This document shows, one piece after another, positions 1 to 5,248 of a stretch of DNA of 5,264 bases (position 1 is its first letter; every line of letters starts with the position of its first letter). The notes beneath the pieces are model-generated. The model was not told where the DNA came from, searched no databases, and was given only the letters and a program-made list of their open reading frames with translations. The position numbers were made by a program, and so were the translations under genes. Origin of the DNA: Chloroflexota bacterium (lineage in GTDB: Bacteria > Chloroflexota > UBA6077); the NCBI GenBank assembly GCA_021806765.1, contig JAJZQR010000347.1:1-5264 (forward strand), read 5' to 3'.

Positions 1-201
1 GCCTTGTCCTTCAGGGTGTGGGCTATCTTGGTGGGTGTGACGGTCTCGGTGTGGCAGACCTGGCAGGTGGCCTCGGCGCGACCCTTGTGGGTGGCGGGGA
101 GGGCGACCAGCTTGCCCTCGCCGTGGCAGGAGGCGCAGGCGGTCTTGCCGTCCAGGGTGTGGGCGATCTTGGTGGGTGCGACGGTCTCGGTATGGCAGAT
201 G
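1..201 (-). repeat. Tandem 141-bp two-heme coding repeat
   Basis: Bases 1-60 and 142-201 match at about 51 of 60 positions at an offset of 141 bases. They encode closely similar segments around hemes 6 and 4, sharing CHTETV, PTKIAHTL and neighbouring residues. A more diverged copy at the protein level lies around hemes 2 and 3 (PPKIAHPIEGK), 48 residues further upstream. The unit is one CxxCH, then KIAH, a second CxxCH, then an LP-x-x-H segment. It therefore looks like internal duplication of a di-heme module, and the array may continue past the left edge. Confidence 0.75.
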
Positions 202-764
202 GCGCAGGTCTTCTCGCCACGCTTGGCGTGGTCGGGGGGCAGGGGAGCCATGGCCTTGTCGGCGTGGCAGGTGGCGCAGGCACCTTTGCCCTCGATGGGG
301 TGGGCTATCTTAGGAGGTCCCTCGGGGTTCGGCTTGTGGCAGGCCTGGCAGCTTTCGTTCGTGCGGCCCTGGTGGCTGGCGGGTACCGGCCACATCACCA
401 GTTGTCCGTGGCAGGCCAGACAATCGGCCCGACCCTGGGCCGCGTGGGGGATGTTGGGCGCCGAGCCCTGCGTATCGGGAACCGCCTTGGTCGCTACGGC
501 CACCGGAGGCTGCGGTTCGGGGACGGAAACCATTACCAGCGGCTCCTGGGTCAACTGCGTGCTGACCGCCTCCCATTCTGCCGCGTGCTGGGAGGCATTG
601 ACCGACTGGCTGTTCTGGCCGATACAGCCCGCGGCCAGCAACCCCACGGCCAGGAGCAGCAGGCAAGATAGGGCAGCGATCACTACCCCTGGTCTTCTTG
701 GAGGAAGCTGATCCCCATTGCCGTCAACAGGTCGCAACGTCCGGTGGTCCTGATGCGTTCCCAA
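1..764 (-). CDS. Multiheme c-type cytochrome lipoprotein (3' end beyond window)
   Basis: This is an exported electron-transfer protein with covalently bound hemes, anchored to a membrane by a lipid. The reading frame stays open to base 1, so the C-terminus is missing; at least 254 residues are visible. The start is taken as TTG at 762-764, six bases after a strong AGAGGGGAG. In-frame TTG codons at 768-770 and 735-737 and GTG at 681-683 are alternatives. A basic RR precedes a hydrophobic stretch (about residues 27-46) that ends in a perfect lipobox, LAAGC, with the lipidated Cys near residue 47. A Pro/Val-rich linker follows. Six CxxCH sites are seen: CLACH, CQACH, CATCH, CAICH, CASCH and CQVCH, starting near residues 115, 139, 163, 187, 210 and 234. 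Each is preceded by a His (IPH, ASH, KIAH, PDH, KIAH, ATH) that could be the distal iron ligand, as in cytochrome c3/c7-like proteins. The residue after the lipidated Cys is Ile, not Asp, which in a Gram-negative cell would favour the outer membrane. The gene lies 20 bases downstream of the receiver-like gene, probably in one operon. Redox partner and substrate are unknown. Confidence 0.9.
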   Translation of the reverse strand, partial: MGTHQDHRTLRPVDGNGDQLPPRRPGVVIAALSCLLLLAVGLLAAGCIGQNSQSVNASQHAAEWEAVSTQLTQEPLVMVSVPEPQPPVAVATKAVPDTQGSAPNIPHAAQGRADCLACHGQLVMWPVPASHQGRTNESCQACHKPNPEGPPKIAHPIEGKGACATCHADKAMAPLPPDHAKRGEKTCAICHTETVAPTKIAHTLDGKTACASCHGEGKLVALPATHKGRAEATCQVCHTETVTPTKIAHTLKDK

Positions 765-770
765 GCGCAA

Positions 771-779
771 CTCCCCTCT
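771..779 (-). promoter_or_regulatory. Ribosome binding site for the cytochrome lipoprotein
   Basis: The transcript reads AGAGGGGAG here, followed by TTGCGC and then TTG (762-764). The good complementarity to 16S rRNA and six-base spacing decide the TTG start. No in-frame ATG exists upstream of the signal peptide. A very similar AGAGGGGA precedes the GTG start of the upstream gene. Confidence 0.6.
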
Positions 780-784
780 GCCAG

Positions 785-1174
785 CTAGCTGAAGGCAGGC
801 TGTTGCCCCGACGGGCGGCCCTTGAAGGGCAGCCCGGCCAGCCGCTCCACGGCGTCGAACAGATCCTGCGGGCCGGTGGCCGTCACCTGGCTGGCGCAGT
901 AGATGCTGAGACGGTTGTTCTCGACGTTGATGCGAATGACCCCAACCTCCGGGTTTCGCCGGAGGATCTCTCTCAGCTTCGTCGCGAAGGCCCTGTCGGT
1001 GTCGTTGTCCTCCACGAGGATCACCCGCGGTCTCATCGCCTGCAGACGTGGGAAGGCGTCCTTTGACCGCTCATCCAGGGGGACCACCTGGAACCCGTGG
1101 GACCGCAGCAGGCTGGCGAGCCCTTTGGCAAACAGTTCGTGGCGGTAGAGAATGACCAACTGGCAGAGTTCCAC
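785..1174 (-). CDS. Stand-alone receiver-like protein lacking phosphorylation residues
   Basis: This 129-residue protein is a probable response-regulator receiver fold with no output domain. It was recognised by lining it up with the neighbouring NarL-type regulator. ILYRHELFAKGLASLL matches that protein's LVDDQLLFRKGLESVL, and RPRVILVEDND matches RPDIVLMDINM. The key residues differ. The acidic pair is Tyr10-Arg11, and the phospho-acceptor Asp is Glu55, although Asp56 is adjacent. The strand-4 Thr is Asn83, and the conserved Lys near the end has no clear counterpart. Phosphoryl transfer is therefore unlikely; Glu55 could mimic the phosphorylated state (inference). The segment after it (VENNRLSIYC, then QDLFDAV) does not match ordinary receivers and may be the family signature. 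The start is GTG at 1172-1174 behind AGAGGGGAAA. It is probably cytoplasmic, with no signal peptide or membrane segment. It lies 243 bases after the response regulator and 20 bases before the multiheme cytochrome, suggesting co-expression with the latter. Function is not established; a protein-interaction role in signalling is the simplest guess. Confidence 0.85.
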   Translation of the reverse strand: MELCQLVILYRHELFAKGLASLLRSHGFQVVPLDERSKDAFPRLQAMRPRVILVEDNDTDRAFATKLREILRRNPEVGVIRINVENNRLSIYCASQVTATGPQDLFDAVERLAGLPFKGRPSGQQPAFS

Positions 1175-1270
1175 TTTCCCCTCTCGTGAGGCGCAAACGC
1201 GACACCGATGGCGGGTACCGGTCTCTTCCGCCCCGGGACCTTGGCCCCCGCTGAGGGACCAGCCCTTCTA

Positions 1271-1290
1271 ATCGTGCATTAATGTACGAT
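1271..1290. promoter_or_regulatory. 20-bp near-perfect palindrome, candidate operator
   Basis: ATCGTGCATTAATGTACGAT equals its own reverse complement at 18 of 20 positions, with a TTAA centre. It lies about 97 bases upstream of the receiver-like gene, in an AT-richer patch of an otherwise GC-rich gap. Symmetry of this length fits a dimeric regulator. The ATTAAT core resembles the centre of NarL-type 7-2-7 sites, but the flanking TACYYMT heptamers are not intact, so assignment to the neighbouring NarL-family regulator is inference. There is no U-run beside it, so it does not look like a terminator. Confidence 0.5.
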
Positions 1291-1306
1291 GGCTGCTCTG
1301 GGGCGT

Positions 1307-1357
1307 CGATGTACCTGGGATACATATTGGTGGGGTTGACCATGTCCCTGAGATACA
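1307..1357 (-). repeat. Pair of 18-bp imperfect direct repeats, candidate regulator sites
   Basis: On the minus strand TGTATCTCAGGGACATGG (1357-1340) and TGTATCCCAGGTACATCG (1324-1307) agree at 15 of 18 positions and start 33 bases apart, about three helical turns. The second copy also has internal symmetry (TGTA, seven bases, TACA). Both lie upstream of the receiver-like gene and near the 1271-1290 palindrome, so a cooperative activator or repressor site is plausible. No clear sigma-70 promoter could be assigned beside them. Confidence 0.45.
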
Positions 1358-1417
1358 CTTCGCGAGAAGAAGGGCGGGGTAGGCGGTGGACATCGTGAGG
1401 GATAGGGAATGACGGGC

Positions 1418-2095
1418 TCAGCTCAAGGGCGCGGGGGGAATGATGCCGTGGCGCACGGCATAGGCAGCGGCCTCCCGGCGGCTGCGGGCCTGGAGCTTGG
1501 CTAGAATGTTGTGCAGGTGCCGCTTGACAGTGCCCTCGGCAAGGAAGAGGCGCTCGGCGATCTCCTGGTTATCCATTCCCGCCGCCACCAGGGCCAGCAC
1601 CTCCTTCTCCCGAGGGGTTAGCTCCTCCACCGGCTTGGGGACCGGAACCAGCGGCAGCTGCCTGGCGAACTCGTTGATGATCTTCTTGGCCATCAGGGGC
1701 GAGATCGGCACCTCCCCGCGAGCCACTGCCAGCAGCATCTCGTGCAGCACCTCGGGCTTGAGATCCTTCAGGAGGTAGCCGTGAGCGCCCACCTTGATGG
1801 CCTCGAAGAGGTTCTCGTCTTGCTCCGAGACGGTGAGCACGAGTACCTTCACATCGGGGAGTTCGTGCCGGATCAGTTCTGTTGCCTTGAGCCCATCCAG
1901 GTGGGGCATGTTGATGTCCATGAGGACGATGTCCGGCCTCAGAGTGTGGGCCTTGGCGATGGCCTCCAGGCCGTTCTCCGCCTCTCCGACCACCTGCACG
2001 TCGGGCCAGTCCGCCAAGACGCTCTCCAGGCCCTTGCGAAACAGCAGCTGGTCGTCGACAAGAAGCACCGTCAGAGGTTGCCGATTAAGGCTCAC
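1418..2095 (-). CDS. NarL/FixJ-family response regulator (receiver plus LuxR-type HTH)
   Basis: This is a DNA-binding transcription regulator of 225 residues, the usual family length, phosphorylated by a partner histidine kinase. The receiver covers about residues 8-125. It has the acidic pair Asp14-Asp15, phospho-acceptor Asp60 in LMDINMP, Thr88 in LVLTVSE and Lys110 in YLLKD, so the full active site is present. A linker with PLVPVPKPVEE leads to a LuxR-type helix-turn-helix (about 157-215). That domain contains ELTPREKEVLALVAAG, then NQEIAERLFLAEGTVKRHLHNILAKL, the classical scaffold and recognition helices. The start is GTG at 2093-2095, set by AGGAGG five bases upstream. The gene begins inside the last codons of the kinase gene (11-base overlap), which points to translational coupling and cognate pairing. 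Targets are unknown. Nearby candidates are the repeats at 1271-1357 and the gap at 4224-4540. Confidence 0.97.
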   Translation of the reverse strand: MSLNRQPLTVLLVDDQLLFRKGLESVLADWPDVQVVGEAENGLEAIAKAHTLRPDIVLMDINMPHLDGLKATELIRHELPDVKVLVLTVSEQDENLFEAIKVGAHGYLLKDLKPEVLHEMLLAVARGEVPISPLMAKKIINEFARQLPLVPVPKPVEELTPREKEVLALVAAGMDNQEIAERLFLAEGTVKRHLHNILAKLQARSRREAAAYAVRHGIIPPAPLS

Positions 2096-4223
2096 GCTCT
2101 CCTCCTGAGGTCATCGTGGGGGCGGCTCCAGGGATGGTCGTTGCGCCGCAGCCGTTCCATTCGTCTTCTTCCTCCAGGTGTACCTGAAGCTCTATCCTCG
2201 TGCCCTTGCCTGGGGCGCTTCGCACCACGAGGAGCCCTCCGATGGCCTCGGCCCTCTCCTGCATGGTGCGCAGTCCGAAGTGGCTGCTCTCTCGCCGCCG
2301 CTCCTCATCGGGGTCGAAGCCTTTCCCGTCGTCCACCACCGAGATCAGGGCGAAACCGTCCTGGGTGGTGAGTTCGACCTGGACGCCGCGGCCCGCGGCG
2401 TGCTTGCGGGCGTTGGAGAGTGCCTCCTGCACGATCCGGATGATCTGGATCTCCTGGGCCAGGGGAAGGTTGGAGGGCCAGCCATCGCTCACCGCCAGAC
2501 GGGTCTCCAGTTCGCCCTGCTCGCCAAAGCGTTCCAGGTACTGCCGCAGGGCATGCACCAGCCCCGGCTGACTGTAGCTGCTGACCCGAAGCCCCAGGAT
2601 CGCCTCTCGGATGTCCTGATATGCCTCGTGGGCCGTCCGCTCCATCTCCTGCAGATCCAGTCTCGCCCGTTCCTCCAGCCCCTTTTCCAGACGGGCCTGG
2701 GCGGCACGGGACTTCATCGCCAGACATCCCAGCGCCTGGGCAACCCCATCGTGGATCTCCCGGCTGAGCCGCTCTCGCTCCTCCAGCACCGCAGCGTGCC
2801 GGGCCAGGGCATGGAATCGGCTGTTCTGGATGGCGATGGCGGCGACCAGGGCCAGCCGCGACAGCAGCCATCGATCGCTTTCCCCGAATGGTCTGGAGTC
2901 GCGATTGGATACCAGGAGCGCCCCCAGCGCTCGGCCGTCCGTCTTCATGGGGACCGCCAGGAAGGCATCCAGCCCCTCGGCGACCACCCCGGCGTCGACC
3001 TCCGGCGTGTGGTCGATGCGGGGATCGCCGAGATAGTGGTCCAGGGCTACGGCCTCGCCGGTCGACACCACCATGCCGGTCAGCCCCTTCCCCCCCTCCA
3101 GCACCAGACGGCCGAAGTTCTCCGTCCGCGCTCCGCTGGTAACCCGCATCTCGATCCCTTCCTGACCTTCCCGCAAGACGGCCACCGCAGCCAGATCCGC
3201 CTGGAGGAGGTCGCGGGCCTTGTCCACCACCGAACGAAGAACGGTCTGAAGATCCAGCATCGCGGTGATCTCGGTTCCGATCCGGTAGATGGCCTCCGTT
3301 TCCTGCTGGCGACGCTCCAGTTGGGACGTTCGATCCGACACCTCGTGCTCCAAGGTCTCGTTCCAAAGCTGCAGCTGCTCCTCGGCTTTGCCGTGGGCTT
3401 CCAGGAGGCTTTGTTGGGCCGCATATCTCTCCCGGTTGGCCTTCTCCAAGCGGCGGTCCTGCTCCTCCTCGTAGGCTCGCAGTATCCGTAGGATGAAGTA
3501 GGCTATGGCCAGCGCCAGGAGGGTGCGAAAGATCTGCACCGGCAGCCCCGTGGCAGCCCAGAAGGAGCCGTAGTTCAAGAATGTGGCCGGTGGTAGGGGA
3601 GCTTGAGGGGTCACCAGCCCTGTTGCCAGGGCATACAGGAAGAATGCAACCCCTGCCCATGAGCAGTCCGAAGCCGTTCGGGGCATCTTCAGCTCGCGGA
3701 AAACCCTGATCTGGCGATACAGCCCCCAGCCCGCCACGATACCGCCGGGGAAACCCAACAGGTAGCGAGCGAGGCTGTTGGCGCTGGCGACCCACTCCCC
3801 TTCCGGCAAGCCACCCCGCGCCGCCAGAGCGGCGGCGCCCGCGACCCAGAGCCCGAAGGGCAGGAGGGTGGCCCAATGCCAATGGCGCCGGCGCGGGTTC
3901 GGACCGGTGGCCAGGTCGATGCCGAACCAGAGGAGGAAGAAGTAGGAGCCGCTCAACAGTAACAGTTGAGGTATCTCCACCTGGGGATCGTTGCCGTGGA
4001 TCACCTTTCCCGCGGGGTCGATCAGCAGTATGTGAGTCCACTCCATGAGGCCGTGGAGAAAGGCGAAGGTGGCCAGGGCCGGCAGGGCTCGGGTCAGCGG
4101 AAGATGCGAATCGCTCCTCCATTCCAACAGCACGGCAATGCCCATGGTGAAGAAGGCGAGCCCGTAGGTGAGGAAAACGAGGATCAGGTTGTGGTGAAGA
4201 CCCAAGAACGGACTCAACGCCAC
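2085..4223 (-). CDS. Membrane sensor histidine kinase (7TM, GAF, HisKA_3, HATPase_c)
   Basis: This 712-residue inner-membrane sensor kinase is of the NarX type and probably phosphorylates the overlapping response regulator. Seven hydrophobic segments fall near residues 12-33, 45-68, 84-104, 115-135, 152-168, 187-204 and 228-247. A charged coiled coil (about 250-312) links them to a GAF domain (about 315-470), with GKGLTGMVVSTGE and LAVPMKTDGRALGALLVSNRD typical of such domains. The HisKA_3 dimerisation domain carries EIHDGVAQ, with phospho-accepting His491 and the HDxxxQ pattern linked in this family to phosphatase activity. The ATPase domain has the N box (EALSNARKHA, Asn604), DDGKGF (G1) and GLRTMQERAEAIGG. 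About 30 further residues end with an acidic EEEDE patch and low-complexity sequence that carries the next gene's ribosome binding site. The start is GTG at 4221-4223 with only a weak CTGAG upstream; the TTG two codons later is an alternative. The signal is unknown: the N-terminal half lacks the periplasmic P-box domain that NarX uses for nitrate. Confidence 0.97.
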   Translation of the reverse strand: MALSPFLGLHHNLILVFLTYGLAFFTMGIAVLLEWRSDSHLPLTRALPALATFAFLHGLMEWTHILLIDPAGKVIHGNDPQVEIPQLLLLSGSYFFLLWFGIDLATGPNPRRRHWHWATLLPFGLWVAGAAALAARGGLPEGEWVASANSLARYLLGFPGGIVAGWGLYRQIRVFRELKMPRTASDCSWAGVAFFLYALATGLVTPQAPLPPATFLNYGSFWAATGLPVQIFRTLLALAIAYFILRILRAYEEEQDRRLEKANRERYAAQQSLLEAHGKAEEQLQLWNETLEHEVSDRTSQLERRQQETEAIYRIGTEITAMLDLQTVLRSVVDKARDLLQADLAAVAVLREGQEGIEMRVTSGARTENFGRLVLEGGKGLTGMVVSTGEAVALDHYLGDPRIDHTPEVDAGVVAEGLDAFLAVPMKTDGRALGALLVSNRDSRPFGESDRWLLSRLALVAAIAIQNSRFHALARHAAVLEERERLSREIHDGVAQALGCLAMKSRAAQARLEKGLEERARLDLQEMERTAHEAYQDIREAILGLRVSSYSQPGLVHALRQYLERFGEQGELETRLAVSDGWPSNLPLAQEIQIIRIVQEALSNARKHAAGRGVQVELTTQDGFALISVVDDGKGFDPDEERRRESSHFGLRTMQERAEAIGGLLVVRSAPGKGTRIELQVHLEEEDEWNGCGATTIPGAAPTMTSGGEREP
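2101..2106 (-). promoter_or_regulatory. Shine-Dalgarno of the response regulator, inside the kinase gene
   Basis: A perfect AGGAGG sits five bases before the GTG start at 2093-2095, within the final codons of the histidine kinase (its stop is TAA at 2087-2085). Ribosomes finishing the kinase could restart here, which would keep the two proteins in step. Confidence 0.8.
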
Positions 4224-4324
4224 CTCAGGACGTGCATTTGGAGCAGCCAGCGCTCCACCTTTGGATCTTGTGCCTGGATCAGCTATGTCAATCTCCTACT
4301 AGTGTATCCACCATTGTCTGCTCT

Positions 4325-4340
4325 GGCAAGGTGGCTTGCC
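4325..4340. repeat. Short perfect inverted repeat (6-bp arms)
   Basis: GGCAAG-GTGG-CTTGCC forms a perfect 6-bp stem with a four-base loop, followed by CCTTGCC, which repeats the right arm. It could be an operator or a weak hairpin in the cytochrome leader. There is no T-run, so it is not a typical terminator. Arms this short can also arise by chance. Confidence 0.25.
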
Positions 4341-4520
4341 CCTTGCCTTGTTTCCCGCAGACCGGCCTGTGGAACCCGGCCATTCTGCCGATAGTTATCT
4401 TCAGGCAGTGGGGAATCCACATCTCAGACCCTCGCGCCGGTCCAACGGACCTGGTGGACGCGCCACTTAGGCCATCGTCCGGGAAACCGACGGGCAGTGA
4501 TCGGCAGAGCAGGGCAGGGA

Positions 4521-4531
4521 AGAGGAGAGAG
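4521..4531 (+). promoter_or_regulatory. Purine-rich ribosome binding site candidate for the plus-strand cytochrome
   Basis: AGAGGAGAGAG is the strongest Shine-Dalgarno-like tract ahead of the cytochrome signal peptide. The only in-frame codon at usual distance that could be read as a start is ATT at 4541-4543, nine bases downstream. A weaker AGGAAG (4549-4554) precedes the GTG at 4565. Confidence 0.4.
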
Positions 4532-4540
4532 ACGACGGAG

Positions 4541-5248
4541 ATTCTTGCAGGAAGACGAATCCTGGTGATCGCCCTCTTGGCGGCCCTGGCAGGCATGTGG
4601 AGTTCGGGGGGTGTTGTCGCGGGGCGTCCCCTCCAGGAGGGGGCAGGGTCCCGGCAGGAGATGGTCGCGGCCGAGACCGAGAGCCGGGTCATGGGCAGCA
4701 GTTCGGCCTTCGTGGGTTCAGATACCTGCCGGGGGTGCCACCCCAGCCACAACGAGTCGTGGAGGAAAGACACCGGCCACTCCTGCTCGGTCAGACCGGC
4801 AGCCAGGGGTGATCTGAGTGCTGCTCGGGCCGATCTCAGTCTGCCAGGGGCCCCGCCGGTCGACCGACGCGATTGGACTTGGGTGGTCGGAGGCTGGAGT
4901 CAGGGGGAAGCCTACGTCTTCACCGATGCCGAAGGCCGGCTGTTGGTGTCACCGTACCGGTACGATCTCCAGAGGAAGAGGTTCGACCTGCGCAAAGACA
5001 GGGGCGGCAATCCAGAGCTGCTGGACTGGGGCCAGGAGTGCAGCGGCTGCCATGTCACCGGTTGGGATCCGCAGAAGCGACGGGGGGTGGACGCCGGTGT
5101 GGCCTGCGAAGGATGCCACGGGGCGGGAGCAGGCCACGTCCAGAGCCCCAACTCCGCTCGGTTGCCCGCGCGCGCCGATTCCAGTAGCTGCGGGGTCTGC
5201 CACGTCCAAGGTGGAGGGAAGAAGTGCCGCTTCATTGGGGATCAATGA
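4541..5248 (+). CDS. Exported tetraheme c-type cytochrome, start uncertain
   Basis: This is a periplasmic or cell-surface electron carrier with four CxxCH heme sites: CRGCH (4727-4741), CSGCH (5039-5053), CEGCH (5105-5119) and CGVCH (5189-5203). From ATT at 4541 it would be 235 residues, with an ideal signal peptide: LAGRR, then the hydrophobic run ILVIALLAALAGMW, and a probable cleavage near GVVAG. Ordinary in-frame alternatives are GTG at 4565 (227 residues, which loses the basic n-region) and GTG at 4454 (264 residues, long n-region). Motifs recall the multiheme cytochrome c554-like group: GSDTCRGCH followed by SWRKDTGH, then WVVGGW, a CHVTGWDP heme, and GVACEGCHGAGAGHV. The reading frame stops with TGA at 5246-5248, only 14 residues after the last heme motif. 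As I recall the family, many relatives continue with more sequence and sometimes more hemes, so it may be short or frameshifted. It diverges from the kinase and could be controlled by the same system (inference). Confidence 0.82.
   Translation: MLAGRRILVIALLAALAGMWSSGGVVAGRPLQEGAGSRQEMVAAETESRVMGSSSAFVGSDTCRGCHPSHNESWRKDTGHSCSVRPAARGDLSAARADLSLPGAPPVDRRDWTWVVGGWSQGEAYVFTDAEGRLLVSPYRYDLQRKRFDLRKDRGGNPELLDWGQECSGCHVTGWDPQKRRGVDAGVACEGCHGAGAGHVQSPNSARLPARADSSSCGVCHVQGGGKKCRFIGDQ

Larger units (their letters stand above)
1175..1417. other. 243-base regulatory gap between the response regulator and the receiver-like gene
   Basis: No convincing gene is seen here. An open frame on the minus strand crosses this gap into the receiver-like gene, but it is Arg/Pro-rich, lacks any recognisable domain and looks like a by-product of composition. 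The gap holds the direct repeats and the palindrome. No stem followed by a U-run was found after the response regulator stop, so read-through from the kinase operon remains possible alongside a separate promoter. Confidence 0.55.
4224..4540. other. Divergent intergenic region between the kinase and the plus-strand cytochrome
   Basis: This stretch of about 320 bases separates the kinase from the divergent cytochrome. The cytochrome frame is open throughout it on the plus strand, but that part has no recognisable domain and reads like non-coding sequence. Seen here are a perfect TTGACA on the minus strand (4291-4286) without a matching -10 at 16-18 bases, the octamer AGTGTATC (4301-4308), and a 6-bp inverted repeat at 4325-4340. 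Promoters for both genes are expected here but could not be fixed. Confidence 0.5.

Noticed and set aside
1..201. CRISPR-like or mobile-element repeat
   Set aside because: The 141-bp repeat is in frame, encodes heme modules, and has no spacers, terminal inverted repeats or transposase.
4..711. Long plus-strand open frames opposite the lipoprotein cytochrome
   Set aside because: They are mirror images of the CxxCH-rich minus-strand gene, rich in Trp, Gln, Ala and Gly from complementing heme codons, and show no domain. The minus strand has six CxxCH sites and a lipobox.
1071..1358. 95-codon minus-strand open frame starting in the regulatory gap
   Set aside because: It runs into the receiver-like gene in another phase, is Arg/Pro-rich, and its 5' part is formed by the direct repeats and palindrome.
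1336..1359. Sigma-70 promoter on the plus strand (TTGACC ... TACACT)
   Set aside because: The spacer is only about 12 bases, and it would transcribe antisense into the response regulator.
2178..3491. 437-codon plus-strand open frame opposite the kinase
   Set aside because: It lies over the GAF, HisKA_3 and ATPase domains. Its composition (His, Gln, Leu, Pro-rich) and lack of motifs mark it as a by-product of high GC.
2305..4122. 605-codon minus-strand open frame in another phase within the kinase
   Set aside because: It is Gly, Arg and Pro-rich with no recognisable domain, and the overlapping phase encodes a complete canonical kinase.
4263..4291. Sigma-70 promoter for the kinase from the perfect TTGACA on the minus strand
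   Set aside because: No acceptable -10 hexamer occurs at 16-18 bases (AAGATC, AGATCC and GATCCA are poor). An activator-dependent promoter cannot be excluded, but it is not supported.
4324..4340. Sigma-54 promoter (TGGCA...TTGC)
   Set aside because: The GG to GC spacing is one base too long for the -24/-12 consensus, and the match is explained by the inverted repeat GGCAAG/CTTGCC.
4288..4773. 161-codon minus-strand open frame across the divergent gap and cytochrome start
   Set aside because: There is no domain and no good ribosome binding site, and it overlaps the cytochrome signal peptide and first heme on the other strand.
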